The notes beneath the pieces were generated by a model, which was not told the DNA's origin, did not search any database, and was given only the letters and a program-made list of their open reading frames with translations. A program made the position numbers and the translations under genes. A stretch of DNA of 64,000 nucleotides from Puccinia triticina (Eukaryota; Basidiomycota; Pucciniomycetes; Pucciniales; Pucciniaceae), in contig NC_070559.1 of NCBI RefSeq assembly GCF_026914185.1, positions 7,547,501-7,611,500 of the forward strand. Direction: 5' to 3'. Each line of letters begins with the position of its first letter. Positions within the stretch are counted from its first letter, which is position 1. This document shows, in pieces, positions 54,062 through 64,000 of this stretch.

Positions 54062-54792
54062 ACGGGTAGCCCAGGCAATTCTCAGTGAGCTCTTCGATTT
54101 TTGAATGTTCCTTTTCTCCTTCACAAAAAGAGAAATGCGTTGTGAATCTTTCTTCTTTTTCTCTCCCTCCCACCCGGTCACAAACAGATTTCATTGTGGA
54201 CCTTTCCGCCAGTTTAGAAAATCTTGCTAGGCTCGCGCTTCAAGATAGTAAACTATGTACTCACTCAGATTCCAACAAAAACGTCTTGAATGTATACACA
54301 AACGGGTTTTTTTTTTCTCTTTTAAATTTTATAGTTCAACACTTCCGTTCTCCTATTGAGTATTTTATTATTTTTTCTGAGCTCACTTTGAGACCTCCAT
54401 GAATTGAATAATTAATGTAGCTCTTTTGAAGTGTCAGAAACATTTAAGGTCCGATTTTCCAATCCATATTTTAAGAGCTATCTCTATCAAATTTGAATCC
54501 TCTGTTTCTCTCTACCTACTGAGCAATTCGTCTATGTATCATTTGATTTATATTTCGTATCCAAAACCTGTAACTATTGCTTTTCAACAAGGCCTAAAAG
54601 AAGTATTATTTGTGGGTATACATATCCCGCTCCTTCGAAGGAAAAGTCCGCCGCACAGGCGGTTTTGAACGCGCAGGCTGCACAGTGCAGGCCCGCGCCC
54701 TCTCGCGCCGAGAACTTCCCCCGACCCCGCCCCCATATAACCTGGATCATCCAACCTTTGTCTCCATCTGACTTGGGACCATCTATCCTTCA
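54062..54792 (+). promoter_or_regulatory. Intergenic region and TAF9 upstream sequence
   Basis: A/T-rich 3' flank of the upstream gene, then a GC-rich block (54,640-54,740) before 'catataacctgg' and the TAF9 start. A TATA-like 'cccatataacc' lies about 60 bases upstream of the ATG. Confidence 0.4.
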
Positions 54793-55624
54793 ATGTCGAC
54801 ACCAGCCAACAATATCAGCGCAGAAGGCGCAACATCGTCTGCGCCTGAGCCATCGATCAGACGACTTCCTGCGCCCAGCACGCCGAGAGATGCGCGGATC
54901 ATCGCCTTGCTGTTAGCGTCTATGGGCGTGCAATCGGCATCGGAAGGCGTCATTCGGGTTCTGATGGAGTATGCACATCGTCCGTAGCTCACTGGTTTCG
55001 TGCCTATTCCACTCATCCACTCACGCGATTAAGAGATCTAATCTGTCGGCAATCATAAGGCTATACGGTCGATATCCTATCCGATGCTCTGGTGTATGCT
55101 GAACACGCTGGAAGGGCGCATGCCGCCCATGGACCGGACGTTGAAGACGTTCGTCTTGCGGTTCAAGCCAAGGTGGAGCATTCAATGAGTGTTCCCATGA
55201 GTAAGGAGGTAAGTAGGAGTATTCGAGCCACCCCAGCTGGTCCAACGGATGCGTGTTTTCGCTGAACCTGCTGCATGATAACCAGTTCCTCCTTAATCTG
55301 GCCGACAACCTCAATCGAACGGCTCTTCCTCCAATCCCCGAGCGCTACGGGATCCGACTCCCTCCTGAAAAAGATCGCTTGACGGCACCTAACTTCGATA
55401 TCGCGCCCAAGCCCCCTCCTACAGACGCGGAAACTGCGAGCGATTACGAAGACGGCATGTTTGGAGGGATCGATGACGACGACAGTAGTGACAGCGATAG
55501 TGATAGTGATACAGAGATGGACTTCGCACCCGTCATCACCATCAATGGCAATGGCAACGGTAATTTGGCACCTGACCAAGGCAGAAGGAGACTAGAGGAT
55601 GTTGAGGAGGATGATTACGATTGA
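54793..55624 (+). CDS. TAF9: TAF9, TFIID/SAGA histone-fold subunit, three exons, 224 aa
   Basis: Subunit shared by TFIID and SAGA that pairs with TAF6 through an H3-like histone fold, in the nucleus. Exons: 54793-54979, 55060-55208, 55286-55624, introns 80 and 77 bp. The first splits an Arg codon, the second is phase 0. The first donor is GTCCGT, weaker than usual but forced by the conserved frame. Signatures: PRDARIIALLLASMGV (about residue 30), then RYTVDILSDALVYAEHAGRA, DVEDVRLAVQAKVEHS, FLLNLADNLN, and the family C-terminal block LPPIPERYGIRLPPE...LTAPNF. An acidic Asp/Ser tail follows, ending EEDDYD. Length is typical for compact fungal TAF9. Confidence 0.93.
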
Positions 55625-55957
55625 CCCAGCAAATTTTCAAACTACTCTGTAACTTCAATGTCACAAAAGGCTCCTGCAATTCAAAAGTCACTCTTACATA
55701 CATCTCGGTCTAAAGCAGGATCATTGAAGATCTTTTTCTTGAACAGTATAACACTCAATTTACACACCCTCTCAGGATTATTGCCTCTGATACGCTGTTG
55801 AAGTATAGCTTTGTCTTAGGCGGGTGCCAACAAAATGAATATCAATAGGCCACCAATATGAACTTGGTCTACCGATATGATTACAAAATGAACAATCAAG
55901 ATCCTAGTGAATTACAAGTCCTTTTGGGTCTCTACTCCGTGCAGATAATCAAGGATG
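55625..55957. other. Convergent 3' flank of TAF9 and the next gene
   Basis: A/T-rich, no coding support. It probably holds the 3' UTRs of TAF9 and of the minus-strand gene at 55,958-56,641. Confidence 0.5.
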
Positions 55958-56641
55958 TCAAGAGGAGCTAAAGTTTGGAGGAGTGGTACTAGTGCAGGGG
56001 GCAGACGATACAGCAGGACGATCGCTTGACGGAGCACTCAGAATAGACTCCATCGCACCATTCCAGCCGGGCGCAACCAGTCTCAACGAGTTCAATCTGA
56101 TCTGTTCTTTCTCGTTTTCGATCTGAATCCGCTCTGCTTCTTTTCGAAGTCGACGTTCTTCCAAGTAAGTTTGGGCAGACCGTAAGGTTGTTTCCCAATT
56201 TGTCGGATGTGACGATAAACCATTTAGATATCTCAATGATGACGGCTCCAAAGTATATGGGTACACGAACTGTATTTGCTCATAACAACCCAACACGCTG
56301 TGAAAACCGTTAGAATAGACAAGCAACAGTGGAACAAGATGACCGAGACACACAATCATTGCAACTTTCAAACAAAGGGTGCTGGACTTACATAGGCCGT
56401 GACGTCTTCCGGCAATGGATGGAGATCACTGGGGCAAGCAATCTGATGATTCGAAAGGACCAATGTCAAGTCAACGGGAGCGATGCATCCGAACAAACAA
56501 CTGAAGAGAAAGAGGAACGGAGATTCTCACTGGTTTTGGGAGCCATGTGCCGGGAGCTCTGATCAGAGGAATATTCGAAGCGAGTAGTGAGTCGGGTACT
56601 CCTGCTAGCTGAGTGGCCATAGAACCCGGTCTTGCCGTCAT
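55958..56641 (-). CDS. Hypothetical protein, multi-exon, splice phase unresolved
   Basis: Likely exons: 56531-56641 (MTARPGSMATQLAGVPDSLL...), 56392-56442 (IACPSDLHPLPEDVTAY) and 55958-56297. The last contains FVYPYTLEPSSLRYLNGL, an Arg/Glu-rich predicted helix (TYLEERRLRKEAERIQIENE) and RLVAPGWNG, then a Ser/Pro tail. The first two join cleanly (intron 88 bp). The join to the last exon is one base out of phase with the obvious donor at 56,391, so either a splice site is missed or a base is altered here. The helical segment and YPYTLEP suggest a conserved small protein, but I do not recognise the family. Confidence 0.5.
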
Positions 56642-57489
56642 CTTTCCAGTCGATTTCCCTCCACCTGGAGTGACAAGCGGTCATATGGTGTAAATATGCA
56701 CTGTGACCTGCCCCGATGGGCTGCGCGGGGGAAAGCCCTGCTCGCGTCGGGGGTTTAGCACAATCTTGAAATGACACACTTCAAACAAATTTCAAAAGGG
56801 AGTTGAAAAATTGACTCCCAAGAATTAATAAATCAACTCCCAAAAGTTGTTTACGTCGCGCGGACTGCCTCTGGACGTCTGTCCCCAGGCTGCGGGACCA
56901 AACTTTGAACCACGCGCATTTTGGGAGTCGGAAAATTAATTTTACTCTCCAGAATGGTAGTCGGAATTTTAATTTCACAAAAAATGACGGAAAATGAAGA
57001 AAAATTTATACCTCCGCACTGGGGCACCCAAAGCCTCCCAAAATTTTACAGCAGCCATAAAGCACTCTGAATAGCACCTGATGAGCTTCAAGGCATTGGC
57101 ACACCCCAGGAAAGGGGTGTGCTACTGTGGGTCTAATTTGGCGGATTTCCTACTAAGGAAATCGGCCAAAGCCTTAGCTACAGTGCCCCAAAGCCCCCCA
57201 AAATTTTACAGTGGGAATAAAAGCCTCTGAAAGGCACATGGTGAACTTCTTGGAAGTAGGAAGGCGGAGGAAAGGGGTGTGCTAATGTGGGTCTCATTTG
57301 GCGGATTTCCTACTAAGGAAATCCCCCAAAGCCTTTGCCACAGTGCCCCAAAGTGCACCAAAATTTTTGATCATGAAATAAAATACTCTGTACCCAAATG
57401 TTTAGCTGCAAGGCAGTAACACTGTGAACACACCAGCATAAAATAATTTTGAGGCAGCTGGGGCTTTTGGTCATATCTGCTACCAATTG

Positions 57490-57815
57490 CCTCTGCAACA
57501 GATAATAGTGCCTCCGCCACAGTTGATAGTGCCTCCGCCACAGTTAATATTTCCTCCACCACATTTAATATTGCCTCTGCCACAGTTAATAGTGCCTCTG
57601 CCACAGTTATGTGGCAGAAGCATTATTAACTGTGGCAGACGCACTATTGACTGTGCCAGACACACTGTTAAATTTGACAGAGGGACTAATAAATGTGGAG
57701 GAAGCACTATTAACTGTGGTGGAGGCACTATTAAATGTTGCGGAGGAACTATTAACTGTGGTGGAGGCACTATTAACTGTGGTGGAGGCACTATTATCTG
57801 TTGCGGAACCAAAAG
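57490..57815. repeat. 21-bp repeat array in inverted halves (copy 1)
   Basis: Unit GCCTCCGCCACAGTTAATAGT, about five copies on one strand then about nine in reverse, meeting at CCACAGTTATGTGG near 57,606. It translates as a seven-residue repeat in every frame. Confidence 0.85.
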
Positions 57816-58002
57816 CCCCAGCTGCCTCAAAATTATTTTATGCTGGTGTGTTACTGCCTTGCAGCTAACCATTTGGGTACAGAGTATTCTATTTCATGAT
57901 GCAAAACTTTGGTGCACTTTGGGGCCCTGTGCCAAAGGCTTTGGCGGAGCAGTAACACACCAGCATAAAATAATTTTGAGGCAGCTGGGGCTTTTGGTTC
58001 CG

Positions 58003-58320
58003 CAACAGATAATAGTGCCTCCACCACAGTTAATAGTGCCTCCACCACAGTTAATAGTTCCTCCGCAACATTTAATAGTGCCTCCACCACAGTTAATAGT
58101 GCTTCCTCCACATTTATTAGTCCCTCTGTCAAATTTAACAGTGTGTCTGGCACAGTCAATAGTGCGTCTGCCACAGTTAATAATGCTTCTGCCACATAAC
58201 TGTGGCAGAGGCACTATTAACTGTGGCAGAGGCAATATTAAATGTGGTGGAGGAAATATTAACTGTGGCGGAGGCACTATCAACTGTGGCGGAGGCACTA
58301 TTATCTGTTGCAGAGGCAAT
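58003..58320. repeat. 21-bp repeat array in inverted halves (copy 2)
   Basis: Mirror image of the array at 57,490-57,815, with its own centre at CCACATAACTGTGG near 58,198. Confidence 0.85.
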
Positions 58321-59011
58321 TGGTAGCAGATATGACCAAAAGCCCCAGCTGCCTCAAAATTATTTTATGCTGGTGTGTTCACAGTGTTACTGCCTTGCAG
58401 CTAAACATTTGGGTACAGAGTATTTTATTTCATGATCAAAAATTTTGGTGCACTTTGGGGCACTGTGGCAAAGGCTTTGGGGGATTTCCTTAGTAGGAAA
58501 TCCGCCAAATGAGACCCACATTAGCACACCCCTTTCCTCCGCCTTCCTACTTCCAAGAAGTTCACCATGTGCCTTTCAGAGGCTTTTATTCCCACTGTAA
58601 AATTTTGGGGGGCTTTGGGGCACTGTAGCTAAGTCTTTGGCCGATTTCCTTAGTAGGAAATCCGCCAAATTAGACCCACAGTAGCACACCCCTTTCCTGG
58701 GGTGTGCCAATGCCGTGAAGCTCATCAGGTGCTATTCAGAGTGCTTCAGGGCTGCTGTAAAAGTTTGGGGGGCTTTAGGTGCCCCAGTGCAGAGGTATAA
58801 ATTTTTCTTCATTTTCCGTCATTTTTTGTGAAATTAAAATTCCAACTACCATTCTGGAGAGTAGAATTAATTTTCCAACTCCCAAAATGCGCGTGGTTCA
58901 AACTTGGGTCCCACGGCCTGGGGACAGACATCCAGAGGCGGTCTGCGCGACGTAAACAACTTTTGGGAGTTGATTTATTAATTTATGGGAGTCGATTTTT
59001 CAACTCCCTTT

Positions 59012-59131
59012 CAGATTTTGCATGGAAATTTGAAATTTGGAACTCTGGATCACTTTGGAGACCTAGATTTCCCGGCAAAATCTGAAATCTGGCAGATCAG
59101 ATCTGACTTTCCAGATTGACAGGAAGTCCTC
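59012..59131. repeat. Remnant of the GGAGGACTTCC MITE family
   Basis: 'cagattttgcatgg' through 'ccggcaaaatctgaaatctgg' to 'caggaagtcctc' matches the right half of the MITE at 48024-48169. Its left part is absent or displaced by the palindrome at 56,795. Confidence 0.5.
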
Positions 59132-59945
59132 TATTGGCTTGTAGCCCCTATTTTTGTGCCAAAAACATCCCCCGGGGCTTTGGGGTTTTAAAGAGGGTCA
59201 TCCTGCACCCTGTACCCCAGGGTTAGACCCCAGGAGCACCAGTTTGGGTCACAGCCTTAACTCTTTGGGCTGAAATAGCGGTAATATGCTGCGCTGAGCA
59301 CTGAAATAGTGGAGAATTTTGCTACACTAGCTGCATTGTTTTGTTGAAAAGTGGTGAGGGGATATTATTTTTAGCCCTCCCATTGAAGTCAAGGCAAATT
59401 CCTGGAACTGACTGTGAAGATGCTATCAAAGCTTTGTGAATTTCGGATGGAATGGAGACAGACACTAGCTCTTTAGCGCACAAAATTGCAGCAGTTCCTG
59501 GCGCTATCAATACTATCCTTGGCAAAAAGCCGCCCAGTGCGCAAAAGCGAGGCCAGCTGCTGTGCCACTTTCTCCATTCTTCAGCAAAAGCAAAAAAAAA
59601 CCCTACACCAAGTTCAAAATACATGCATGTATTTTCAGTGTTTTTTTCACTGCGCTGGCGCTGAAAATATTGTTTGGCTGCTGTTGCCATTGCTTTTTGG
59701 TGCCAAGAAAAGCAGACAGCCACTGTGTTGCGCCATTTTTGCCGCTTTTTGCAACACACTGGTGGCGGTAGTGGTGTTGCCACCAGTATTGATCATGATG
59801 CTCCTTCCTCACTGAATTCAACTACACCATTTTCCAGTTACTGGACTATTTTCTGTGAACTTAATGTCTCAAGCTGTCTCCCCAACAACAAGTTGGGCCC
59901 AAACCTAGGCATGGGAGAATTGCTCCAAGTCCATGAAGTGCTTTT
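59132..59945. other. No gene recognised
   Basis: Contains a short palindrome AATACATGCATGTATT near 59,620 and an A run at 59,594. Overlapping open frames on both strands lack motifs. Probably repeat DNA. Confidence 0.4.
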
Positions 59946-61352
59946 ACAGTCAAAACCGCAAAACCGCATACCCCTTTGTGGAAAGCCTTTGCTATGCAGT
60001 TTCACAGGGTATGCCTTTATGGAAAACCTGTCTGAGGGCATACTGACAAGAAGTATGCGGTCTGGCAGGTTTTGGCCTAAATGTTATGGAAAACCTGTCC
60101 AAGGGCATACTGACAAGAAGTATGTGGTCTATCAGGTTTTGGCCTAAATGTTAATTTTAAGAGCTTACCAATAGTTGGCGCAAAATATTTGAGAGGGATC
60201 AATCCTCTGTGTACACCGCGGGACAAGTGGGGCGTCAAATTGGCGGCAACCGTGGCGCCCCATTGACCCTGTATGGGAAACTATGCCTCAGTGGCGCGCT
60301 GTGACCATACCCTCCACGGGCGCTCTCTATACGCCCATGTGGCGAGTGGGGTGACGCCACACATGCGTCGCCTGATGTCCAACAACCGGGGGGGAAAGGA
60401 TTGCCGCCCCTGGCAAAAGAATTAGTTGACTGCGTGCAGGTTTGAACACACGGCTCGGCCGGGCTTTCTCGGCTGCACTCTGTACTGACTGCGCTAATGC
60501 GGTTTCAGTTGAATTCTGGCGGGAAACATGGGATTTCAATGTCCCTCAATCTTCATCTCCTCCAGAGGGATGTGTGAACAGAGGCTTGGGATCCATGCTG
60601 ACTCTGTCAAACAAACCAAGAAGGTAGTTGGAGGCGATGTGATGTGTTCATGCGGCGCGCGTTCTCCTCCATTGCACTCTACCCACACGTGCTCACGAGA
60701 AAACTAAGGACTTCAACGTAAAACTGATTCCTAGGATCGTCAAGTCGCAAAGGTATGAGAGTTATCCCACATAGCTCCATGAGTTGGCATGGATATCTTC
60801 TTTGGCATAGTCAGCAGGGACGCAGCTCGCACTGCTCAACTCTGACGGGGGTTTGACCCCGCCCTCATCTTTTTGTCTGAACTGCCAAGCCAGACCTCAC
60901 CCCCTGATTGGAGTATGTACCAGCTTTGGCGCCCCATGGACGCCCCTGTCCATGCCGCGCTTGTGGGGCGTCACGACACACTTGAGGTGGAAGTCCAGCG
61001 AGCGCCCATGGAGAGTATGGTCATAGCGCGGGCCAGAGACGTATGCGTCCTCTGGGACGTCACAGCCTTTCAGGAATCGCCCCACGGTGTATGTTTTTTG
61101 AAGACAGCAGAAGTGAAATTCTCTCTGAAGGAAGTTGATGTTGATTTGTTGAGGAGTCATCACTTCTTGATTGAAGGGTAGAGGTTTTTTTTGTGGTAGC
61201 TTTATGTGGTTTCAAAGGTGGGGATCCCCAGTATTCTTATGCGGTATGTACTCAATTTTGGCCCGCACCAAACTGCGGAGAAGCCGCCGGCTATGCAGTT
61301 TGACAGTCTATGCGCATACACAGGTATGCGGTTTCGCAGTTTTGACTGTATT
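59946..61352. repeat. Inverted-repeat element of about 1.4 kb
   Basis: ACAGTCAAAACCGCAAAACC at 59,946 is matched in reverse complement near 61,325-61,352 (GGTTTCGCAGTTTTGACTGT). An inner pair lies around 60,270-60,360 and 60,975-61,040 (GCGCCCATGGAGAGTATGGT type). The left half holds a 67-bp tandem duplication (60,021-60,152), each unit a hairpin AAAACCTG...GCATACT...AGTATGC...CAGGTTTT. No coding support. Confidence 0.65.
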
Positions 61353-61494
61353 TAAAATCTAGTGGCAAAGGATTTGAGAATCCTGATTTTAATACAACAC
61401 TATAGATTGTAGAGGCAAGTTGAATCTAACCTAAGCAATTCTGGATTGAGAGAATCCACCATAGATATGTACTTGATGGAGGATCAACCTCAGC

Positions 61495-62290
61495 TATTGA
61501 ACCTCCCAATTTGGTCCCTGGCCAACCAAGCGGGCAACACCTTTGTACCTATTTGGTGGGGACAAATTTTTGGCTTGCCCCCGGGAGTAATGAGTGCCTG
61601 CTTGCCGAGGACCTCAGCAAGCAATTTTGCACACACTCGGCAAAGATGGATTCCCTTCCGCTCGCCCAGCAGGCTTCCTCTTGCCCTTGGATGTGGAAAT
61701 GACACCTGCTTGCCAAGGTCTAGGAATTATCTCGGTCAAGCAGATACATGTTATACATACACTTGGGGCTTCTTCCGCTGGTGCCCTTTGTACTCGGCCG
61801 GAATGAATATTCTTCCATTGCCCCGGATCACTTGTACCTGCTTGTTGAGGAAGATTTCTCGGCAAGCAGGTGGAAGGTGCTCGCGTAGGAGGAATCCTCA
61901 CGGGCGAGTGGCGATCCGCTTGCCGGGGATGATTCCGAGGAAGATTGCTCCACAGTAAGCAGTCAAAAGACCCGCTCGCTGGAGAGGCCTCCTCCTCGGC
62001 GATATCATCGTACGTTCTTGCAGAGAGCAGCTATGTACGGGGTGTGCCCGCTCGCCTGATACATACCCGGCTGTCTCAGGAAACCTTCTCCTCGGCGGGC
62101 AGCCAGCACCACCGGCATGCCGGTGAGGAATCTCGCTTGGTTGCTCGGCTCTGAGGGGCGGTTTCTATGTGTGGGCTCATCCCGGCTTGTTGGCTAGGTA
62201 CCTTCAAATGTGTTTTTTTCATACCCCTTTTGGCTGTATGGATTTGAATATTGTTTTTTTTCCTGCCTAGCAACCAAATTGAGTTGGCAT
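61495..62290. repeat. Inverted-repeat-rich segment with CTGCTTGCCGAGG motifs
   Basis: Many short hairpins of the form CTTGCCGAGG...CCTCGGCAAG (61,600; 61,700; 61,840-61,870; 61,918; 62,090). The possible outer pair CAATTTGGT (61,509) and ACCAAATTG (62,273) suggests a degenerate MITE. No gene. Confidence 0.45.
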
Positions 62291-62500
62291 TGCTTAGGCT
62301 ACATTCAGGTTCGCGATTGTAGATAATGGAAAATCACAATCATCAAGTAGTGACCCTTTTAGATTTTTATTTACTCACCCCAACTCTTAGTTTTTGGTGG
62401 AAAGGAATATGTGGGATTCTTTGTGTTCAAGTGTGCTGGTTGTGGTTTTGACACTTGTGTTAATATATGTAGGATCTAGGGAACATCTAGAAATACGGAC

Positions 62501-62529
62501 GGGATGTCCTCGAAATTGGAGGACATCCC
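62501..62529. repeat. Perfect 11-bp hairpin GGGATGTCCTC / GAGGACATCCC
   Basis: Seven-base loop. It resembles the GGAGGACTTCC ends of the MITE at 48,024 brought together, so it may be a deletion product of such an element. Confidence 0.75.
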
Positions 62530-62625
62530 TATTGGAGTCTAATAGGTCCCCTATAATCTATACTAACTGATTTTAAGAGCCAACAGTACCAAGTAAATTG
62601 ACTTCAGATTGTCCTGAAGGTGCGT

Positions 62626-63233
62626 TTATTCATTGAATGGTCCACAATAATTGTAAAAGGCATAAAACTCGAGAGTCTTGATGTCTATCTTCGGGCAATT
62701 CTTTCCAGTGCAAATTGGGTTGACAACATCCTTCGGCTCGTATGCTGTGTCAGTGGTAACCTGTGAGCCATGAAAATGAACCTCATGAGTGTGACTACGA
62801 GGTAAACAGTTGGGTGAACATCCAACTTGACGCAGATACTCACAAATTGGCTGATCACATTATCCGGGCAGCAAGAACTCAACTCCTTGAAATCTGGATC
62901 AAAGTCGCACACGGGTGTAGCGCTTTCGTCGTAATACTGGGCTGGCATCGCTTTGAGGTCCGAAAAGAAAGAACAGCGCTGTAGCAAGTCAGCTGAACCT
63001 GAACTCTGGTGCATCAATCATGTTTATCTTGGTGGGTGTTTCAATACAATGAAGTACATACCTCTCAGGCTATCGCGTCTCCCCTCACTAACAGCAGCTT
63101 TATCTTCAGCAGAAATACAAAAACGACGAGCAAGCGGCTCGTCTCGGAGGGTACAACTAGAATCTCGCGCAGTCACTCCAGAGGCAACTGTGAGTAACAA
63201 AAAAGCACTTCCTTCGACACTGAGCAACTGCAT
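62626..63233 (-). CDS. Small predicted secreted cysteine-containing protein, three exons, 153 aa
   Basis: Exons 63062-63233, 62844-62998 and 62626-62760, with GT-AG introns of 63 and 83 bp; the joined frame is open to TAA. The start MQLLSVEGSAFLLLTVASGV has a hydrophobic core, with likely signal-peptide cleavage after VTA. The mature part has nine Cys (DSSC, RRFC, QRCSFF, TPVCDF, SSCC, NPICTG, KNCPK, NYCGP) and no recognised domain. Small secreted Cys-bearing proteins with short introns are typical of fungal extracellular and candidate host-interaction proteins; that role is inference. The n-region lacks a basic residue, so signal-peptide strength is moderate. Confidence 0.7.
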
Positions 63234-63820
63234 CCCGGCGCGCAGAAGACGTTAATTCTGGAGACGAAGTTGAAAGCAATAGAAAGAGAATCAAGCCAGT
63301 GACTTGAAAGACTGATGTGGGCAAGTATTCTACGAATTTGAGAAAAGAGATCAAAACTTGCAAGCCGCTAATGATACGAGGATGGAGTGGATGTCAGGAA
63401 TATGTCTATGTGCTTATAAATGCGTGGTTGGATGCGCAAACAAATTTGAAGGAGGTGAATCGAAGACTCTACAAATCACCTCACCGCAATCGCACCGGCC
63501 TCGGTCGGCAGTCAAAGGTGGCGTTAGCTAGTCGGACGCCAAGTTGCCGACGGTGACAGCAACTCTTGAACCGGCGGCCAAAGGAGGTATCTCTGGAGTC
63601 AGGAGTTAAGTAGTTGATAGTCGGATCATCGTTTTGATAAGTCTTGGTGACCAAGGCCGTAGTCTCAGTTCAATTTTGTTTGTTCAAGAGGCAAGAGCAC
63701 AGAACTCGAGGAAACTAGCACCCGGCGACCGGTCCTGGTCAACCGGGAAATGTCAGGGCAAAGCGATCTCCTTGCCTTTTTTACCCTTGCTCGACAAGGA
63801 GCTCACAACAAAACACATTA
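63234..63820. other. Upstream region of the secreted-protein gene, no other gene recognised
   Basis: Open frames on both strands lack motifs. A hydrophobic minus-strand frame (63,157-63,363) overlaps the secreted-protein exon in another phase and has no ATG at its start. Confidence 0.4.
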
Positions 63821-63951
63821 GCACTGTTCACGTAAGAAATCTATGACCATGTGAGAGATATACATCAGCATACTTTCCCAGCCAAATTGGCTGGCACAAT
63901 GGGATAAACTTTATTTCAATCTTGCTGATGTTTAGCTTACGTGAACAGTGC
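63821..63951. mobile_element. 131-bp MITE, copy 2
   Basis: Identical to 50728-50858. TA flanks both sides (63819-63820 and 63952-63953), a target duplication of the Tc1/mariner type. Confidence 0.93.
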
Positions 63952-64000
63952 TATTACAAACCTCAGGAGGACTTGAAACGTCAACAGATCAAGTCGAACT

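Larger units (their letters stand above)
56795..59011. mobile_element. 2.2-kb nested palindrome (foldback element)
   Basis: Two arms of 1063 bp (56795-57857 and 57949-59011) are reverse complements with only scattered substitutions, around a 91-bp centre. Ends are AAAGGGAGTTGAAAAA and its complement. Each half is itself palindromic (centres near 57,606 and 58,198), so the layout is A-B-B'-c-B-B'-A'. Arms contain a ~150-bp tandem unit in three copies (57,020-57,480) and arrays of a 21-bp repeat. The flanks TTTCAAAA and TTTCAGAT may be a decayed target duplication. The GACTCCCA/TGGGAGTC words are shared with the MULE flank at 14,700. Open frames inside are repeat artefacts. Confidence 0.85.

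Noticed and set aside
57371..58435. Several long open frames on both strands within the palindrome
   Set aside because: They are seven-residue repeats produced by a 21-bp array that is open in all frames; no protein-like composition.

Overview
The window is eukaryotic and most likely from a basidiomycete fungus, probably a rust (Pucciniales). The evidence is short GT-AG introns in host genes, a fungal ERG6 and a TAF9, and host genes confined to small islands in a dense field of nested transposons. Genus is not decided by the sequence. All comparisons were made by eye; no alignment or database search was run.

Positions 1-17,900 and 30,600-33,050 are nested transposons. A decayed plus-strand Ty3/gypsy element (gypsy-1) is broken by a solo LTR (2916-3997), by unassigned insertions, and by a nearly intact Ty1/copia element (5755-11566, target duplication CTACT). 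The copia element is itself split by a 719-bp LTR-like insertion. Downstream is a decayed MULE transposase carrying FAR1-like, DDE, SWIM and C-terminal OTU-protease segments. It is cut in two by a 12.7-kb gypsy element (gypsy A, 17878-30597, minus strand) with identical 902-bp LTRs.

Positions 33,048-43,203 hold gypsy B, a related minus-strand element with long gag and pol frames, a PBS, a PPT and a T_TTT_TTA -1 frameshift site that gypsy A shares. Between pol and the 3' LTR, both gypsy elements carry an intron-containing gene on the opposite (plus) strand, preceded by CpG-rich DNA. The gag-pol of gypsy B is almost free of CpG. This antisense gene plus CpG-rich leader is the most unusual system seen here.

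Positions 43.2-48.7 kb hold a hAT-like DNA transposon remnant and small inverted-repeat elements. From 48.7 kb come the host genes: ERG6 (sterol 24-C-methyltransferase, 4 exons), a single-exon hypothetical protein with an internal duplication, TAF9 (TFIID/SAGA histone-fold subunit, 3 exons), an unresolved multi-exon minus-strand gene, and a small predicted secreted cysteine-containing protein (3 exons, minus). Between them lie two identical 131-bp MITEs, a 2.2-kb nested palindrome, and several other inverted-repeat elements.
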